From assembly GCF_026342405.1 (NCBI RefSeq), contig NZ_JAPEMU010000001.1, positions 7,502,001-7,566,000 on the forward strand: a stretch of DNA of 64,000 bases. Reading direction: 5' to 3'. The number at the start of each line of letters is the position of its first letter. Position 1 is the stretch's first letter. The stretch comes from Kitasatospora sp. NBC_00240 (GTDB lineage: Bacteria > Actinomycetota > Actinomycetes > Streptomycetales > Streptomycetaceae). Positions 1-8,117 of the stretch are shown piece by piece. The notes under the pieces were generated by a model. The model saw nothing but the letters and a program-made list of their open reading frames with translations. It did no database searches and was not told where the DNA came from. A program made the translations under genes and the position numbers.

Positions 1-1
1 C

Positions 2-1855
2 CGAGCCGGGCTGGAGGCCCGGGCGAAGGAACTGCACCAGCAGATCCAGACGCTGGACGCCGAGCGGCGCCGGCTCCAGGACGCCGTCCGGGCCCGCTGC
101 CGGGTGCTCGGCACCACCGTCGCCCGGGCCGTGCAGTCCCGCCGGCTGATGGACGAGATCGACGTCGTGGTGATCGACGAGGCCGGCATGGTCGACCTCC
201 CGTCCGCCTGGGTCGCGGCCGGCCTGGCCGGCAAGCGGGTGGTGGTGGCCGGGGACTTCCGCCAACTGCCCGCCGTCACCAAGGCGGCCGGCGACGACGC
301 CGACAAGGACCAGCAGCCGCACTCGCGGCAGTGGGCGGCCAGGGACGCCTTCCACGCGGCCGGACTGGTCGGTCCGGACGGCGCCGCCCGCGGCCGCGAC
401 CCGCGCCTGGTCGGCCTGGACACCCAGTACCGGATGCACCCGGCGATCTGCGGGCTCGTCAACGCGGTCGCCTACCCGGACGCGCCGCTGCGCACCGGGC
501 GACCGGACGGTAGCCGGCTGCCGGAGTCGCCGCTGCTGCCCGGCCCGCTCGTCCTGCTCGACACCTCCGGCCAGCGGGTGCCCGGCGGCGGCGCGGGGGC
601 CCACCGGACCAACGCGGTGCACGAGGCGGTGATCCACGAGCTGGTCCGCGGCCTGCAGTACGACGGGGTCCTGCCCGCCCGGCTCTCCGCCGCGGTGGAG
701 GGCGTGCCCGGGCCCGGCGCGCAGCTGGCGGTGATCGCGCCGTACAAGGACCAGGTGCGGCGGCTGAGCGAGGGGCTGCGGCACCGCTTCGGGGAGGAGT
801 ACGAGGGGCTGGTCGACACCGTGCACCGGTTCCAGGGCAGCCAGCGGCCGCTGGTGGTGATCGACATGGTGGCCGGGGCGGGGGCCAAGCCCGGTTACTT
901 CTACGAGGGGACGGGGCTGTCCTCCACCACCACCCGGCTGCTCAACGTCGCGGCCAGCCGGGCCCAGGACCACCTGGTGGTGGTCGCCGACGTGGCGCAC
1001 CTGCGCGAGCACCTGGCCCCGCACAGCGAGGCGCTGGTGATGCTGGACCACCTGGAGCGGCACGCCGTCCGGCTCCCGGTGGAGGAGCTGGTGCCCGTCC
1101 GGCAGGCGGCCGAGCTGGCCGGCCTGGCCGAGGACGAGCTGGCGCGCCCCGCGTTCTTCCCCGCCGACGAGGTGGGCCGGGCGGTGGCCTGGGACCTCGG
1201 CCGGGCCGCCACCAGCATCGACGTCTTCTGCGCCTTCCTCAACCCCAAGGCCGTGGACCACTGGATCGGGCCGCTGGCGGAGCGGGCCGCCGCCGGGGTC
1301 ACGGTGACCGTCCACACCCGGGACCACCGCGGGGACACCCGGGCGAGCTGGCTGGTCGACCGGCTCGGCCGGAGCGGCATCACGGTGCTGCAGCGGGAGC
1401 GGATGCACGAGAAGGTGCTGATCGTCGACGACACCGTGCTGTGGCACGGCTCGCTGAACCTGCTGGCGAAGATCGGGCCGACCGACCTGATGATGCGGCT
1501 GACGGACCCGGAGTCCTGCCGGCGGGTGCGGCGGATCATGGCGCAGGCCAGGCCGGCGGACGAGAACCGCTGGGAGCGCCCCGGCGGCGCGGACCCGCGG
1601 GCCCGCACCGCCGCGCCGCCGGCTCCCGAGGTGGCAGCGGCAACGGCGCGGGCGGTGGCCGGCCCGGTGGCCGGGGCTCCGGCCGGGACCGCACCCGGCG
1701 ACGTGGTCGACGGGCGGCTCTACCTCAAGGTGCCGTACCAGGAGAAGGACGAGGCCAGGCGCCTGGTCAAGGCCCGCTGGGACGGCAAGCTGAAGCTCTG
1801 GTGGGTGGACGCCGCGGGCACGGACCGGGCGGCGGTGCGGCGCTGGCTGCCGTAG
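2..1855 (+). CDS. SF1 DNA/RNA helicase C-terminal part fused to PLD-like and DUF5710 domains (5' truncated)
   Basis: The reading frame is open to the window edge, so the N-terminus (including Walker A) is missing; the first in-frame GTG at 104 is not a believable start. Superfamily-1 helicase motifs follow in order: the Walker B-like VVIDEAGMVD (about 166-195), GDFRQLPAV (about 251-277), QYRMHPAI (about 425-448), VHRFQGSQ (about 820-843) and LNVAASRAQ (about 940-966), as in DNA2/UvrD-C type AAA proteins. Next comes one phospholipase-D-type HxKx4D motif, HEKVLIVDD with GSLN (about 1405-1460). The last 46 residues (VPYQEKDEA, ARWDGKLKLWWV) match a DUF5710 module. Role in nucleic-acid processing or defence is inferred; the substrate is unknown. 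A single HKD motif would need dimerisation for PLD-type catalysis. Confidence 0.8.
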   Translation, partial: RAGLEARAKELHQQIQTLDAERRRLQDAVRARCRVLGTTVARAVQSRRLMDEIDVVVIDEAGMVDLPSAWVAAGLAGKRVVVAGDFRQLPAVTKAAGDDADKDQQPHSRQWAARDAFHAAGLVGPDGAARGRDPRLVGLDTQYRMHPAICGLVNAVAYPDAPLRTGRPDGSRLPESPLLPGPLVLLDTSGQRVPGGGAGAHRTNAVHEAVIHELVRGLQYDGVLPARLSAAVEGVPGPGAQLAVIAPYKDQVRRLSEGLRHRFGEEYEGLVDTVHRFQGSQRPLVVIDMVAGAGAKPGYFYEGTGLSSTTTRLLNVAASRAQDHLVVVADVAHLREHLAPHSEALVMLDHLERHAVRLPVEELVPVRQAAELAGLAEDELARPAFFPADEVGRAVAWDLGRAATSIDVFCAFLNPKAVDHWIGPLAERAAAGVTVTVHTRDHRGDTRASWLVDRLGRSGITVLQRERMHEKVLIVDDTVLWHGSLNLLAKIGPTDLMMRLTDPESCRRVRRIMAQARPADENRWERPGGADPRARTAAPPAPEVAAATARAVAGPVAGAPAGTAPGDVVDGRLYLKVPYQEKDEARRLVKARWDGKLKLWWVDAAGTDRAAVRRWLP

Positions 1856-1923
1856 CGCCGTCCGGTGGCAGACTCCGGCCCGCCCGGGGAAGGTGGGCGA
1901 GGGGGTACCACCAGGGAGAAGAG

Positions 1924-2703
1924 ATGCCTGAAGTCACTGACCCGTACGTGCCCGGCACACCGTGCTGGGTCGACCTGATGGCCGACGACCAGCAGGCGGC
2001 CCTCGACTTCTACCGGGACCTGTTCGGCTGGCAGGGCGAGATCGGACCGGCCGAGTTCGGCGGCTACGCGGTGTGCACGCTGAACGGCAAGGCGGTGGCG
2101 GGCATCGGCCCGACGATGGCGCCCGAGGGGATGCCCAAGCCGCCGGTCGCCTGGACGACCCACCTGTGCACCGACGACGCGGACGCCGCCCAGCGGGCCG
2201 TCACCGAGGCCGGCGGCACCGTGCTGGTGCCGGTGATGGACGTCGGGACCACCGGCCGGATGCAGATCGTGGCCGATCCGACGGGCGCGGTGTTCGGGAT
2301 CTGGCAGGCGGTGGACTTCGCCGGCGCCGAGATCGTCGGCGAGCCCGGCGCCCTGGTCTGGAACGACCTGCACACCGGTGACCTCCCCGCCGCGACCGCC
2401 TTCTACCGGGCGGTCCTGGGCATCGAGGTCACGCCGATGGAGGGCGCCGAGGGCTACTTCTCCCTCAACGTCGGCGGCCGCAGCGTCGGCGGCATGGCGA
2501 ACCTCGACAACGAACCGCCCGGGACCCCGCCGCACTGGCTGGCGTACTTCGCGGTGGAGAACCCGGACAGCACCGTCGACCAGCTGGTCAAGAAGGGCGG
2601 GAAGGCGCTGCTTCCGCCCTTCGACATGGTGGCCGGCCGGATGGCGGTCGTCGCCGACCCGCAGGGAGCGGTCTTCGCGGTGATCGCGCCGCTGCCGATG
2701 TAG
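1924..2703 (+). CDS. Two-domain VOC-superfamily protein (glyoxalase/bleomycin-resistance fold)
   Basis: 259 aa, starting at ATG 1924 behind the purine-rich AGGGAGAAGAG ribosome site; the same frame is open further upstream but overlaps the helicase gene. Two VOC units lie in tandem (about residues 8-125 and 135-255). Each starts with a TPCWVDL or LVWNDLHT strand and a DFYRDLFGW- or AFYRAVLGI-type helix, and ends with a DPTGAVFGIWQ- or DPQGAVFAVI-type strand. These proteins are usually cytosolic and bind small molecules or metals. Substrate cannot be read from sequence; 27-kDa-antigen/CFP30B-like stress proteins in actinomycetes have this form. It is monocistronic and closed by a hairpin at 2749-2790. 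Confidence 0.85.
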   Translation: MPEVTDPYVPGTPCWVDLMADDQQAALDFYRDLFGWQGEIGPAEFGGYAVCTLNGKAVAGIGPTMAPEGMPKPPVAWTTHLCTDDADAAQRAVTEAGGTVLVPVMDVGTTGRMQIVADPTGAVFGIWQAVDFAGAEIVGEPGALVWNDLHTGDLPAATAFYRAVLGIEVTPMEGAEGYFSLNVGGRSVGGMANLDNEPPGTPPHWLAYFAVENPDSTVDQLVKKGGKALLPPFDMVAGRMAVVADPQGAVFAVIAPLPM

Positions 2704-2748
2704 CGGTGGCTGCCCGGCGGCGGCCGGGAGTGCGGCCGGGAGCGCGGC

Positions 2749-2790
2749 GAAGCCGCCCGGGCATCGGACCACCGACGCCCGGGCGGCTTC
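2749..2790. terminator. Perfect 14-bp stem hairpin between convergent genes
   Basis: Left arm 2749-2762 pairs perfectly with right arm 2777-2790 around a 14-nt loop. There is no clear T-run, as is common in streptomycetes. It lies between the VOC gene and the convergent metG and could serve both. Confidence 0.75.
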
Positions 2791-2838
2791 GTGTGATCGC
2801 CCTGGGGTGTTCGCCGTAGAACGCTCACCCCATGGCCC

Positions 2839-4563
2839 TCACTCCGCGCCGAAGCGCTCCCGCCAGGCTTCCAGGTCCTCGTCGGTGATCTTGGCGAAGA
2901 GCACCGGCGGCACGGTGAACGGGGTGCCGGCGCCGATGAAGCCGAGCGCGCCGGCCTGCTCGCCGGTCACCCACTCGGCGCCGGCCGCCGGGTCCTGCTC
3001 CGGGAGCGCGAACACGCCCCGCATGGTGGCGGCGGTCGACGGGACGAACGGCTCCGAGAGGACCCCGTACAGGTGGATCAGGTTCATCGCGGTCCGCAGC
3101 GTCAGGGCGGCCGCCGCCTCGTCGGTGCGGATCTCCAGCCAGGGCGCCTTCGCCTCCAGGTAGGAGTTGCCGGCGCTCCACAGGGCCCGCAGCGCCTGGG
3201 CGGCCTTCCGGAACCGCAGGGCCTCCAGGTGCCCCTCGTACTCGGCCAGCAGGCCGGCGATCTCCGCGCCCAGCGCGCGCTCGGCCTCGCCGGCCTCGTT
3301 CCCGGCCGGCACGGTGTCGCCGAAGCGCTTGAGGCTGAACGAGAGCACCCGGTTGACGAAGTTGCCGAGGGTGTCGGCGAGGTCCTTGTTCACCGAGGAG
3401 GCGAACAGCTCCCAGCTGAAGCTGGTGTCGTCCGACTCCGGGGCGTTGGCCATCAGGAAGTAGCGCCAGTAGTCGGCGGGCAGCAGCTCCAGGGCCGTGT
3501 TGGTGAAGATGCCGTGCTGCTGGCTGGTGGAGAACTTCCCGCCGTAGTAGTTCAGCCAGTTGAAGGCCTTGACGTAGTCGACCTTCTTCCAGGGCGCCCG
3601 GGTGCCGATGATGGTGGCCGGGAACATCACCGTGTGGAACGGGACGTTGTCCTTGGCCATGAACTCGGTGTACCGGACGTCGTCGGCCTCGTACCACCAG
3701 GACTTCCAGTCCCGGGTCTCGTCGGCCGGCGCCGCGTCGGACCATTCCTTCGTCGCGCCGATGTACTCGATCGGGGCGTCGAACCAGACGTAGAACACCT
3801 TGCCGGCGGCGGCCAGTTCGGGCCACACGTCGCCGGGCACCGGGACGCCCCAGTCGAGGTCCCGGGTGATCGCCCGGTCCGCCAGACCCTCGGTCAGCCA
3901 CTTGCGGGCGATCGAGGACGCCAACGTCGGCCAGTCCGAGCCGTTCGCGCCGATCCAGGCGGCGACCTCGCTCTCCAGCTTCGACTGGAGCAGGAACAGG
4001 TGCGTGGTCTCCCGGACTTCGAGGTCCCGGCTGCCGCTGACCGCCGAGCGGGCGTCGATCAGGTCGGTCGGGTCGAGCAGGCGGGTGCAGTTCTCGCACT
4101 GGTCGCCGCGGGCCTTGTCGTAGCCGCAGTGCGGGCAGGTGCCCTCGATGTAACGGTCCGGCAGGAACCGGTCGTCGGCCTTCGAATACACCTGGCGGAC
4201 GGCGCGCTCCTCGATGAAGCCGTTGGCGTGCAGCTCCCGCGCGAACTCCTGGGTGATCTCCCGGTTCTGCACCGAGGAGCTGCGCCCGAAGTAGTCGAAG
4301 GACAGCTCGAAGCCGTCGTAGACGGCCTTCTGGGCGAGGTGCTGCTGCGCGCAGAACTCGTCCACCGGCAGCCCGGCGGCCTTGGCCGCCAGCTCGGCGG
4401 GCGTGCCGTGCTCGTCGGTGGCGCAGATGTAGAGCACCTCGTGACCGCGCCGGCGCAGGTAGCGGGAGTACACGTCCGCGGGGAGCATGGACCCGACCAT
4501 GTTCCCCAGGTGCTTGATCCCGTTGATGTAGGGAAGCGCGCTGGTGATCAGGTGTCGAGCCAT
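2839..4563 (-). CDS. metG: Methionyl-tRNA synthetase
   Basis: 574 aa class I aminoacyl-tRNA synthetase that charges tRNA-Met in the cytosol. Visible motifs: the HIGH-region variant PYINGIKHLGN at residues 11-21, the zinc knuckle CPHCGYDKARGDQCENC (CxxC...CxxC) and a KMSKS-region variant GGKFSTSQQHG in place of KMSKS. It has a standard anticodon-binding C-terminal region and lacks the C-terminal tRNA-binding extension of longer forms. The ATG at 4563 has AGAGGAG about 10 nt upstream. It stands alone, downstream of a minus-strand tRNA-Leu gene. I see no T-box or S-box-like leader in the short upstream region. Confidence 0.96.
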   Translation of the reverse strand: MARHLITSALPYINGIKHLGNMVGSMLPADVYSRYLRRRGHEVLYICATDEHGTPAELAAKAAGLPVDEFCAQQHLAQKAVYDGFELSFDYFGRSSSVQNREITQEFARELHANGFIEERAVRQVYSKADDRFLPDRYIEGTCPHCGYDKARGDQCENCTRLLDPTDLIDARSAVSGSRDLEVRETTHLFLLQSKLESEVAAWIGANGSDWPTLASSIARKWLTEGLADRAITRDLDWGVPVPGDVWPELAAAGKVFYVWFDAPIEYIGATKEWSDAAPADETRDWKSWWYEADDVRYTEFMAKDNVPFHTVMFPATIIGTRAPWKKVDYVKAFNWLNYYGGKFSTSQQHGIFTNTALELLPADYWRYFLMANAPESDDTSFSWELFASSVNKDLADTLGNFVNRVLSFSLKRFGDTVPAGNEAGEAERALGAEIAGLLAEYEGHLEALRFRKAAQALRALWSAGNSYLEAKAPWLEIRTDEAAAALTLRTAMNLIHLYGVLSEPFVPSTAATMRGVFALPEQDPAAGAEWVTGEQAGALGFIGAGTPFTVPPVLFAKITDEDLEAWRERFGAE

Positions 4564-4753
4564 CCTGGGATGCTCCTCTTCATGAGGTGGGCGCCGGTCT
4601 CGGCGGAGCGCCGGGCGCTGGTCGGCGGGCAGCAGCCGGGGCGTACGGCAGGTGCGTACGCCACCGTCACCGGCCGTGGCGGCCGCTGCTACAGGCAGCC
4701 ATCAGTTTATCGACTGCGGGGGAGGCCTCGGCCCGCGGTCCGGAACGTGAAGA

Positions 4754-4785
4754 AGCGGGCCGTGACGGTGAAGTCACGACCCGCT
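4754..4785 (-). terminator. Hairpin terminator after tRNA-Leu
   Basis: The 13-nt arms 4754-4766 and 4773-4785 pair with one G-T-type mismatch around a 6-nt loop. On the minus strand a pyrimidine-rich tract follows. It sits about 20 nt beyond the tRNA 3' end and would separate the tRNA transcript from metG. Confidence 0.7.
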
Positions 4786-4805
4786 CTTTCGCGTGTTCGT
4801 CGAAG

Positions 4806-4890
4806 TGTCCGAGGGGGGACTTGAACCCCCACGCCCGATAAAGGGCACTAGCACCTCAAGCTAGCGCGTCTGCCATTCCGCCACCCGGAC
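4806..4890 (-). tRNA. tRNA-Leu (anticodon GAG)
   Basis: The minus strand folds as a complete type-II tRNA. The seven-pair acceptor stem is GTCCGGG with TCGGAC-side bases and discriminator A. The D-arm contains GGCGGAATGGCAGAC. The anticodon stem CTAGC/GCTAG encloses loop TTGAGGT (anticodon GAG). A long variable arm (GCCCTTTATCGGGC) is typical of Leu, and the T-arm is GGGGGTTCAAGTCCCCC. The 3' CCA is not encoded. It reads leucine CUC/CUU codons, abundant in this genome. Confidence 0.97.
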
Positions 4891-5431
4891 AGGGTGTGTG
4901 CCTCGGGGTTTCTGTTGCTGTTCCCCTTGGCGACAGAGAGAACACTACCAGGGTTCTGGAGCGCTTCTCACCTGCGTTTCTGTGGTCGGCGAGGGTGGGT
5001 GTTCCACCGCCCGGGCGGGAGAGGGTGAATAGGGTGAACCATGATAAATGGGGCGCCTGAGGTCGGAGTGCGGCGCACGGTGTGGGTCCGGGGCGCCGGC
5101 TGCGCCCGGGGGCTGGGGCGCCCGGTGGGGCGGCGGTGCCGGCGGGGTGATCGACACGGGTGGGGGCGCACGGGGGCGTGGGGTGGAGAAAGCAATTGCG
5201 CCGTGAACGATCCGGCAGTTCTCGGCGGGATTTTCTGTCAGATCTGCAACGGGGACCGGTCGAAATCGTGCGTGAGCGGTCCGACACGAGCAAGTTGTCG
5301 ACGCTGCCGTGGTGTCCGGCGTCGCTCTCCTAGCCTCTGGGGACCAAGGGAGCCATGAGTGGAACGACTGATTCCCGACGTCGGCGGCAGCCGGTGACGC
5401 CTCCCGTTACCAGCATGAAGGGCGGCTTGAC
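4891..5431. other. 541-bp region without a convincing gene
   Basis: It lies between tRNA-Leu (minus) and the RsbW-like gene (plus), so it must carry both promoters. Around 5170-5300 it is clearly less GC-rich than the flanks (GAAAGCAATTGCGCC, GGGATTTTCTGTCAGATCTGC), as expected for a control region. Short open frames here, including one from ATG 5355 that overlaps the next gene in another frame, show Arg/Pro-rich shadow composition and are not called. Confidence 0.5.
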
Positions 5432-6085
5432 GTGGAACAGATCAGCGGGGCGGCCGAGCCCGGGGCGAGACGGCCCGGTGCCGGTCCGGTCGAGGGCGTC
5501 TGGCGGATCTCGGTCCTGGCCCAGGAGTCGTCCGTGCCGAGAACCAGGCACGCGGTTCGGGACCGGCTACTGGCCCAGGGCATGGCGGGCTGGCGTTACC
5601 AGGAGCTGATCGACGACCTGCTCCTGATCGTCTCCGAGCTGGTGAGCAACGCGGTGACGCACGCGGCGGTGCTCTCGCCGCAGGTCACCACGGAGCTCAC
5701 GATCGGCGGGGGCAGCGTCCGGGTCGCGGTCGAGGACGGCCATCCGTACCGGCCGAAGGCGCTGGAGAGCGACCTGGGGCAGCTCGGCGGGCGCGGGCTG
5801 CTGCTGGTCAAGAGCGTCACCCTGCAGGCCGGCGGGGTCTGCGACGTCGAGCGGACGGCGGCGGGGGGCAAGGTGATCTGGGCCGCCCTGCCGCTTCCGC
5901 CGGCGGCCGCCGAGGAGGCCCCGCCGGCCCCCGAGGAGCAGGGGCGCCGCCCGCAGGCGCCGGAGCCGCCGCGCTTGCCGCTGGCCACCGTCACCGTGCA
6001 GGTACTGACCGCGCTCCAGCCGTTGACCGCACCGCAGCCGCCGATCACGCCGCAGGGCGACGGCGGGACCCCGGCGCTCGCCTGA
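5432..6085 (+). CDS. RsbW-like histidine-kinase-fold ATPase (anti-sigma-factor-type)
   Basis: 217 aa; GTG start at 5432 with AAGGG about 12 nt upstream. Residues about 25-150 form an HATPase_c domain of the anti-sigma type: an N-box ELVSNAVTHA, a G1 region VEDGHPYRP and a G2-like GGRGLLLV before the final strand VIWAALPLP. The last 60 residues are Pro/Ala-rich and look disordered. Streptomycetes encode many such proteins that bind or phosphorylate anti-anti-sigma partners or act in development; no partner gene is adjacent. Kinase versus pure binding function cannot be told from sequence. Confidence 0.85.
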   Translation: MEQISGAAEPGARRPGAGPVEGVWRISVLAQESSVPRTRHAVRDRLLAQGMAGWRYQELIDDLLLIVSELVSNAVTHAAVLSPQVTTELTIGGGSVRVAVEDGHPYRPKALESDLGQLGGRGLLLVKSVTLQAGGVCDVERTAAGGKVIWAALPLPPAAAEEAPPAPEEQGRRPQAPEPPRLPLATVTVQVLTALQPLTAPQPPITPQGDGGTPALA

Positions 6086-6129
6086 GTCGCCCGGTCCGTC
6101 CGGCCGGGGTCCGGGCGGCTCGGGCGAGC

Positions 6130-6160
6130 GCCGGACGGCCGGGACGGGCCGCCGTCCGGC
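6130..6160. terminator. 10-bp stem hairpin between convergent genes
   Basis: Arms 6130-6139 and 6151-6160 are perfectly complementary with an 11-nt loop. It lies between the RsbW-like gene and the convergent idi, and probably terminates both. Confidence 0.6.
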
Positions 6161-6163
6161 CTG

Positions 6164-6805
6164 CTACCAGTCGCGTCCGGCGATCTCGCGGATCCCGGGC
6201 AGGGCGGCCTCGAAGACAGTCCGGAACCAGACCGAGAACGGGCGCTCCGCCTCCAGCTCCTTGAGCTCCTCGGCGCTGACGAAGGCGAAGTCGTCCACCT
6301 CGTCCGGGTTCGGCCGCACGGGCGCGGTGACCAGGCCCACGAACAGGTGGTTCCACTCGCGCTCGATCAGCCCGGAGGCCTCGTCGGGCAGGTCGTAGCG
6401 GACGGTGCCGGCCTCGCAGAGCAGCGCGGGTGCGACCCCGAGCTCCTCCGCCGTGCGGCGGGCGGCGGCCACGAAGGGCGGCTCGTCCGGGTAGGGGTGT
6501 CCGCAGCAGGTGTTGGACCAGACCCCGGGGGAGTGGTATTTGCCGAGCGCGCGGCGCTGGAGCAGCATCCGGCCCTGGCGGTCGAACAGGAACACCGAGA
6601 AGGCACGGTGCAGCCGGCCCGGCTGCTGGTGGGCCCAGAGCTTCTCGGCCGTCCCGATCGTGACGCCCTCGTCGTCGACCAGCTCCAGGAAGATCTCCGG
6701 GGCGCCGGTCTCGTCGGCCGGTTCGGCGACGTCGGTCTCGACGTCGAGACCGGTGTCGATCTCGGAGGTGAAGTGCGTCGGGTTGGTCGGGGGACTCTGC
6801 GGCAT
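6164..6805 (-). CDS. idi: Isopentenyl-diphosphate delta-isomerase, type I (Nudix)
   Basis: 213 aa from ATG 6805, which has GAAAGAGG just upstream; the frame is open further upstream but without a good ribosome site. It interconverts IPP and DMAPP in the cytosol, using metal and a Cys/Glu pair. Seen: Nudix core with FLFDRQGRMLLQRR (73-86), NTCCGHP (98-104, C101 the likely catalytic Cys), RRTAEELG and the REWNHLF Glu region. It supplies DMAPP for prenyl chains and fits functionally with the hopanoid operon 7 kb away. It is divergent from the glycerol-phosphate-type cluster starting at 7362. A roughly 35-residue N-terminal extension before the Nudix fold is poorly conserved in character. Confidence 0.95.
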   Translation of the reverse strand: MPQSPPTNPTHFTSEIDTGLDVETDVAEPADETGAPEIFLELVDDEGVTIGTAEKLWAHQQPGRLHRAFSVFLFDRQGRMLLQRRALGKYHSPGVWSNTCCGHPYPDEPPFVAAARRTAEELGVAPALLCEAGTVRYDLPDEASGLIEREWNHLFVGLVTAPVRPNPDEVDDFAFVSAEELKELEAERPFSVWFRTVFEAALPGIREIAGRDW

Positions 6806-7361
6806 GAGGCCTCTTTCGGGAGCACCGGTGGCGTCGCGCCCCAGTCTGCCGTATGGGTGCGCCGGATTGCCGCCCGACGCATTGTTGGCCAGGTCCTGCG
6901 CTTTCGAATAGGAAATCCGTTCGATCGGAGTACTGGTTCGATCACTTCCGATCATGAGTGCTCCTTCCACCCGAGATCGTCCTGATCTCCGCCCCGTCCC
7001 GTCCCCCTTCCCGGTCACTCGCCCCGGCCCATCCTGGCGCGCCCTGCCGCCCGACCCCCCGCCCGGTGCCCGCCCGGTGCCCGTCCGGCCCCGCGGTCGC
7101 CGGCCCCGCGGTCGCCGGCCCCGCGGCGGCGGACCGGGCGCGTTCGGGCTGGTCGCCGCGGTCGCCTACCATCACCAGTACGGCGTACCGCCCCCGCGGC
7201 GGTACCGGAGCGCCACCCAGAGTGGCCGGCGCGGGCATCCGGTGTGCAGGTGGGCCGGGTGGTGCGGGGTCGCTCCCGCGTGATCACGCCCGCGCGGCCG
7301 CGCGCACCCACCTTGTGCGCGGCGCTCGACAAGCGGAGCACGACGGATCAGGAGACACCGC
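6806..7361. promoter_or_regulatory. 556-bp divergent control region (idi / glycerol-phosphate-type cluster)
   Basis: No credible gene; the open frames across it are Arg/Pro/Ala/Gly-rich low-complexity shadows. The part next to idi (about 6870-6960) is relatively AT-rich and contains an inverted repeat GATCGGA (6923-6929) / TCCGATC (6947-6953). Further on are three tandem 15-bp units at 7086-7130. A weak promoter candidate TTCGGG (7143-7148), 18-bp spacer, TACCAT (7167-7172) faces the cluster. A Shine-Dalgarno CAGGAG precedes ATG 7362. Confidence 0.45.
7086..7130. repeat. Three tandem 15-bp GC-rich repeats
   Basis: Units CGGCCCCGCGGTCGC at 7086-7100 and 7101-7115 are identical; the third at 7116-7130 differs by two bases. 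The array is non-coding as far as I can see, in the divergent spacer upstream of the 7362 cluster. Confidence 0.85.
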
Positions 7362-8117
7362 ATGATCGGCCTCGTTCTGGCAGCCGGCGCCGGCCGCCGG
7401 CTGCGCCCGTACACCGACACCCTGCCCAAGGCTCTGGTGCCGGTCGACGGGGAGCGGACCGTCCTGGACCTCACCCTCGGCAACTTCGCCGAGGTCGGTC
7501 TGCGGGAGGCCGCCATCGTGGTCGGCTACCGCAAGGAGGCGGTGTACGACCGCAAGGACGCCCTGGAGCAGAAGTACGGCGTCAAGCTCACCCTGGTCGA
7601 GAACGACAAGGCCGAGGAGTGGAACAACGCCTACTCCCTCTGGTGCGCCCGGGACCTCTTCGGCGAGGGCCTGCTGCTCGCCAACGGCGACACCGTGCAC
7701 CCGGCCTCGGTGCAGCGCACCATGCTGGACGGCAACGACCGCCTCGCCATGGAGGGCCGCGCCCCCGGCATCCTGCTGGCCCTCGACACGGTGAAGAAGC
7801 TCGCCGACGAGGAGATGAAGGTCGTCATGGACCCGGCCGCGGGCATGCGCCGGATCACCAAGCTGATGGAGCCCGCCGAGGCGACCGGCGAGTACATCGG
7901 CGTCACGGTGATCAACCCCTCCGCGGCCGAGGACCTCTCCGACGCCCTGCGCACCACCTTCGAGCGCGACCCGCAGCTGTACTACGAGGACGGCTACCAG
8001 GAGATGGTGAACCGGGGCCTGCGGATCGACGTCCAGCCGATCGGCGAGGTCTCCTGGGTCGAGGTCGACAACCACGAGGACCTGGCCAAGGCGCGGGAGA
8101 TCGCGTGCCAGTACTGA
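7362..8117 (+). CDS. Sugar/alcohol-phosphate nucleotidyltransferase
   Basis: 251 aa; ATG with AGGAG at good spacing. An NTP-transferase Rossmann domain fills the protein: signature LAAGAGRRLRPYTDTLPKAL (residues 6-25, Lys23 expected to contact phosphate), NGD (108-110, metal-binding Asp110) and a closing DNHEDLAKARE. It resembles LicC/IPCT-type enzymes that make CDP- or NDP-activated alcohols, and there is no left-handed beta-helix acyltransferase domain. It is the first gene of a run in which it overlaps the dehydrogenase gene by 13 nt. The combination suggests that the phosphate ester made next door is activated to a CDP-alcohol; that substrate is inference. Confidence 0.85.
   Translation: MIGLVLAAGAGRRLRPYTDTLPKALVPVDGERTVLDLTLGNFAEVGLREAAIVVGYRKEAVYDRKDALEQKYGVKLTLVENDKAEEWNNAYSLWCARDLFGEGLLLANGDTVHPASVQRTMLDGNDRLAMEGRAPGILLALDTVKKLADEEMKVVMDPAAGMRRITKLMEPAEATGEYIGVTVINPSAAEDLSDALRTTFERDPQLYYEDGYQEMVNRGLRIDVQPIGEVSWVEVDNHEDLAKAREIACQY

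Noticed and set aside
4564..4753. Possible T-box or SAM riboswitch upstream of metG
   Set aside because: The region between tRNA-Leu and metG shows no T-box sequence, no K-turn and only the tRNA terminator hairpin.
2825..4824. Long open frames over metG on both strands
   Set aside because: Shadows caused by high GC at third positions; metG carries all expected motifs.
5355..5609. 84-codon frame starting at ATG 5355
   Set aside because: It runs into the RsbW-like gene in a different frame and is Arg/Ser-rich; the RsbW-like frame has domain motifs.
7086..7130. CRISPR-like array
   Set aside because: Repeats are contiguous with no spacers and only three units; no cas genes nearby. The same applies to the 21759-21894 array.
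6942..7365. Several small frames in the idi upstream region
   Set aside because: Arg/Pro/Ala/Gly low-complexity products arising from the GC repeats, no ribosome site, overlapping each other on both strands.
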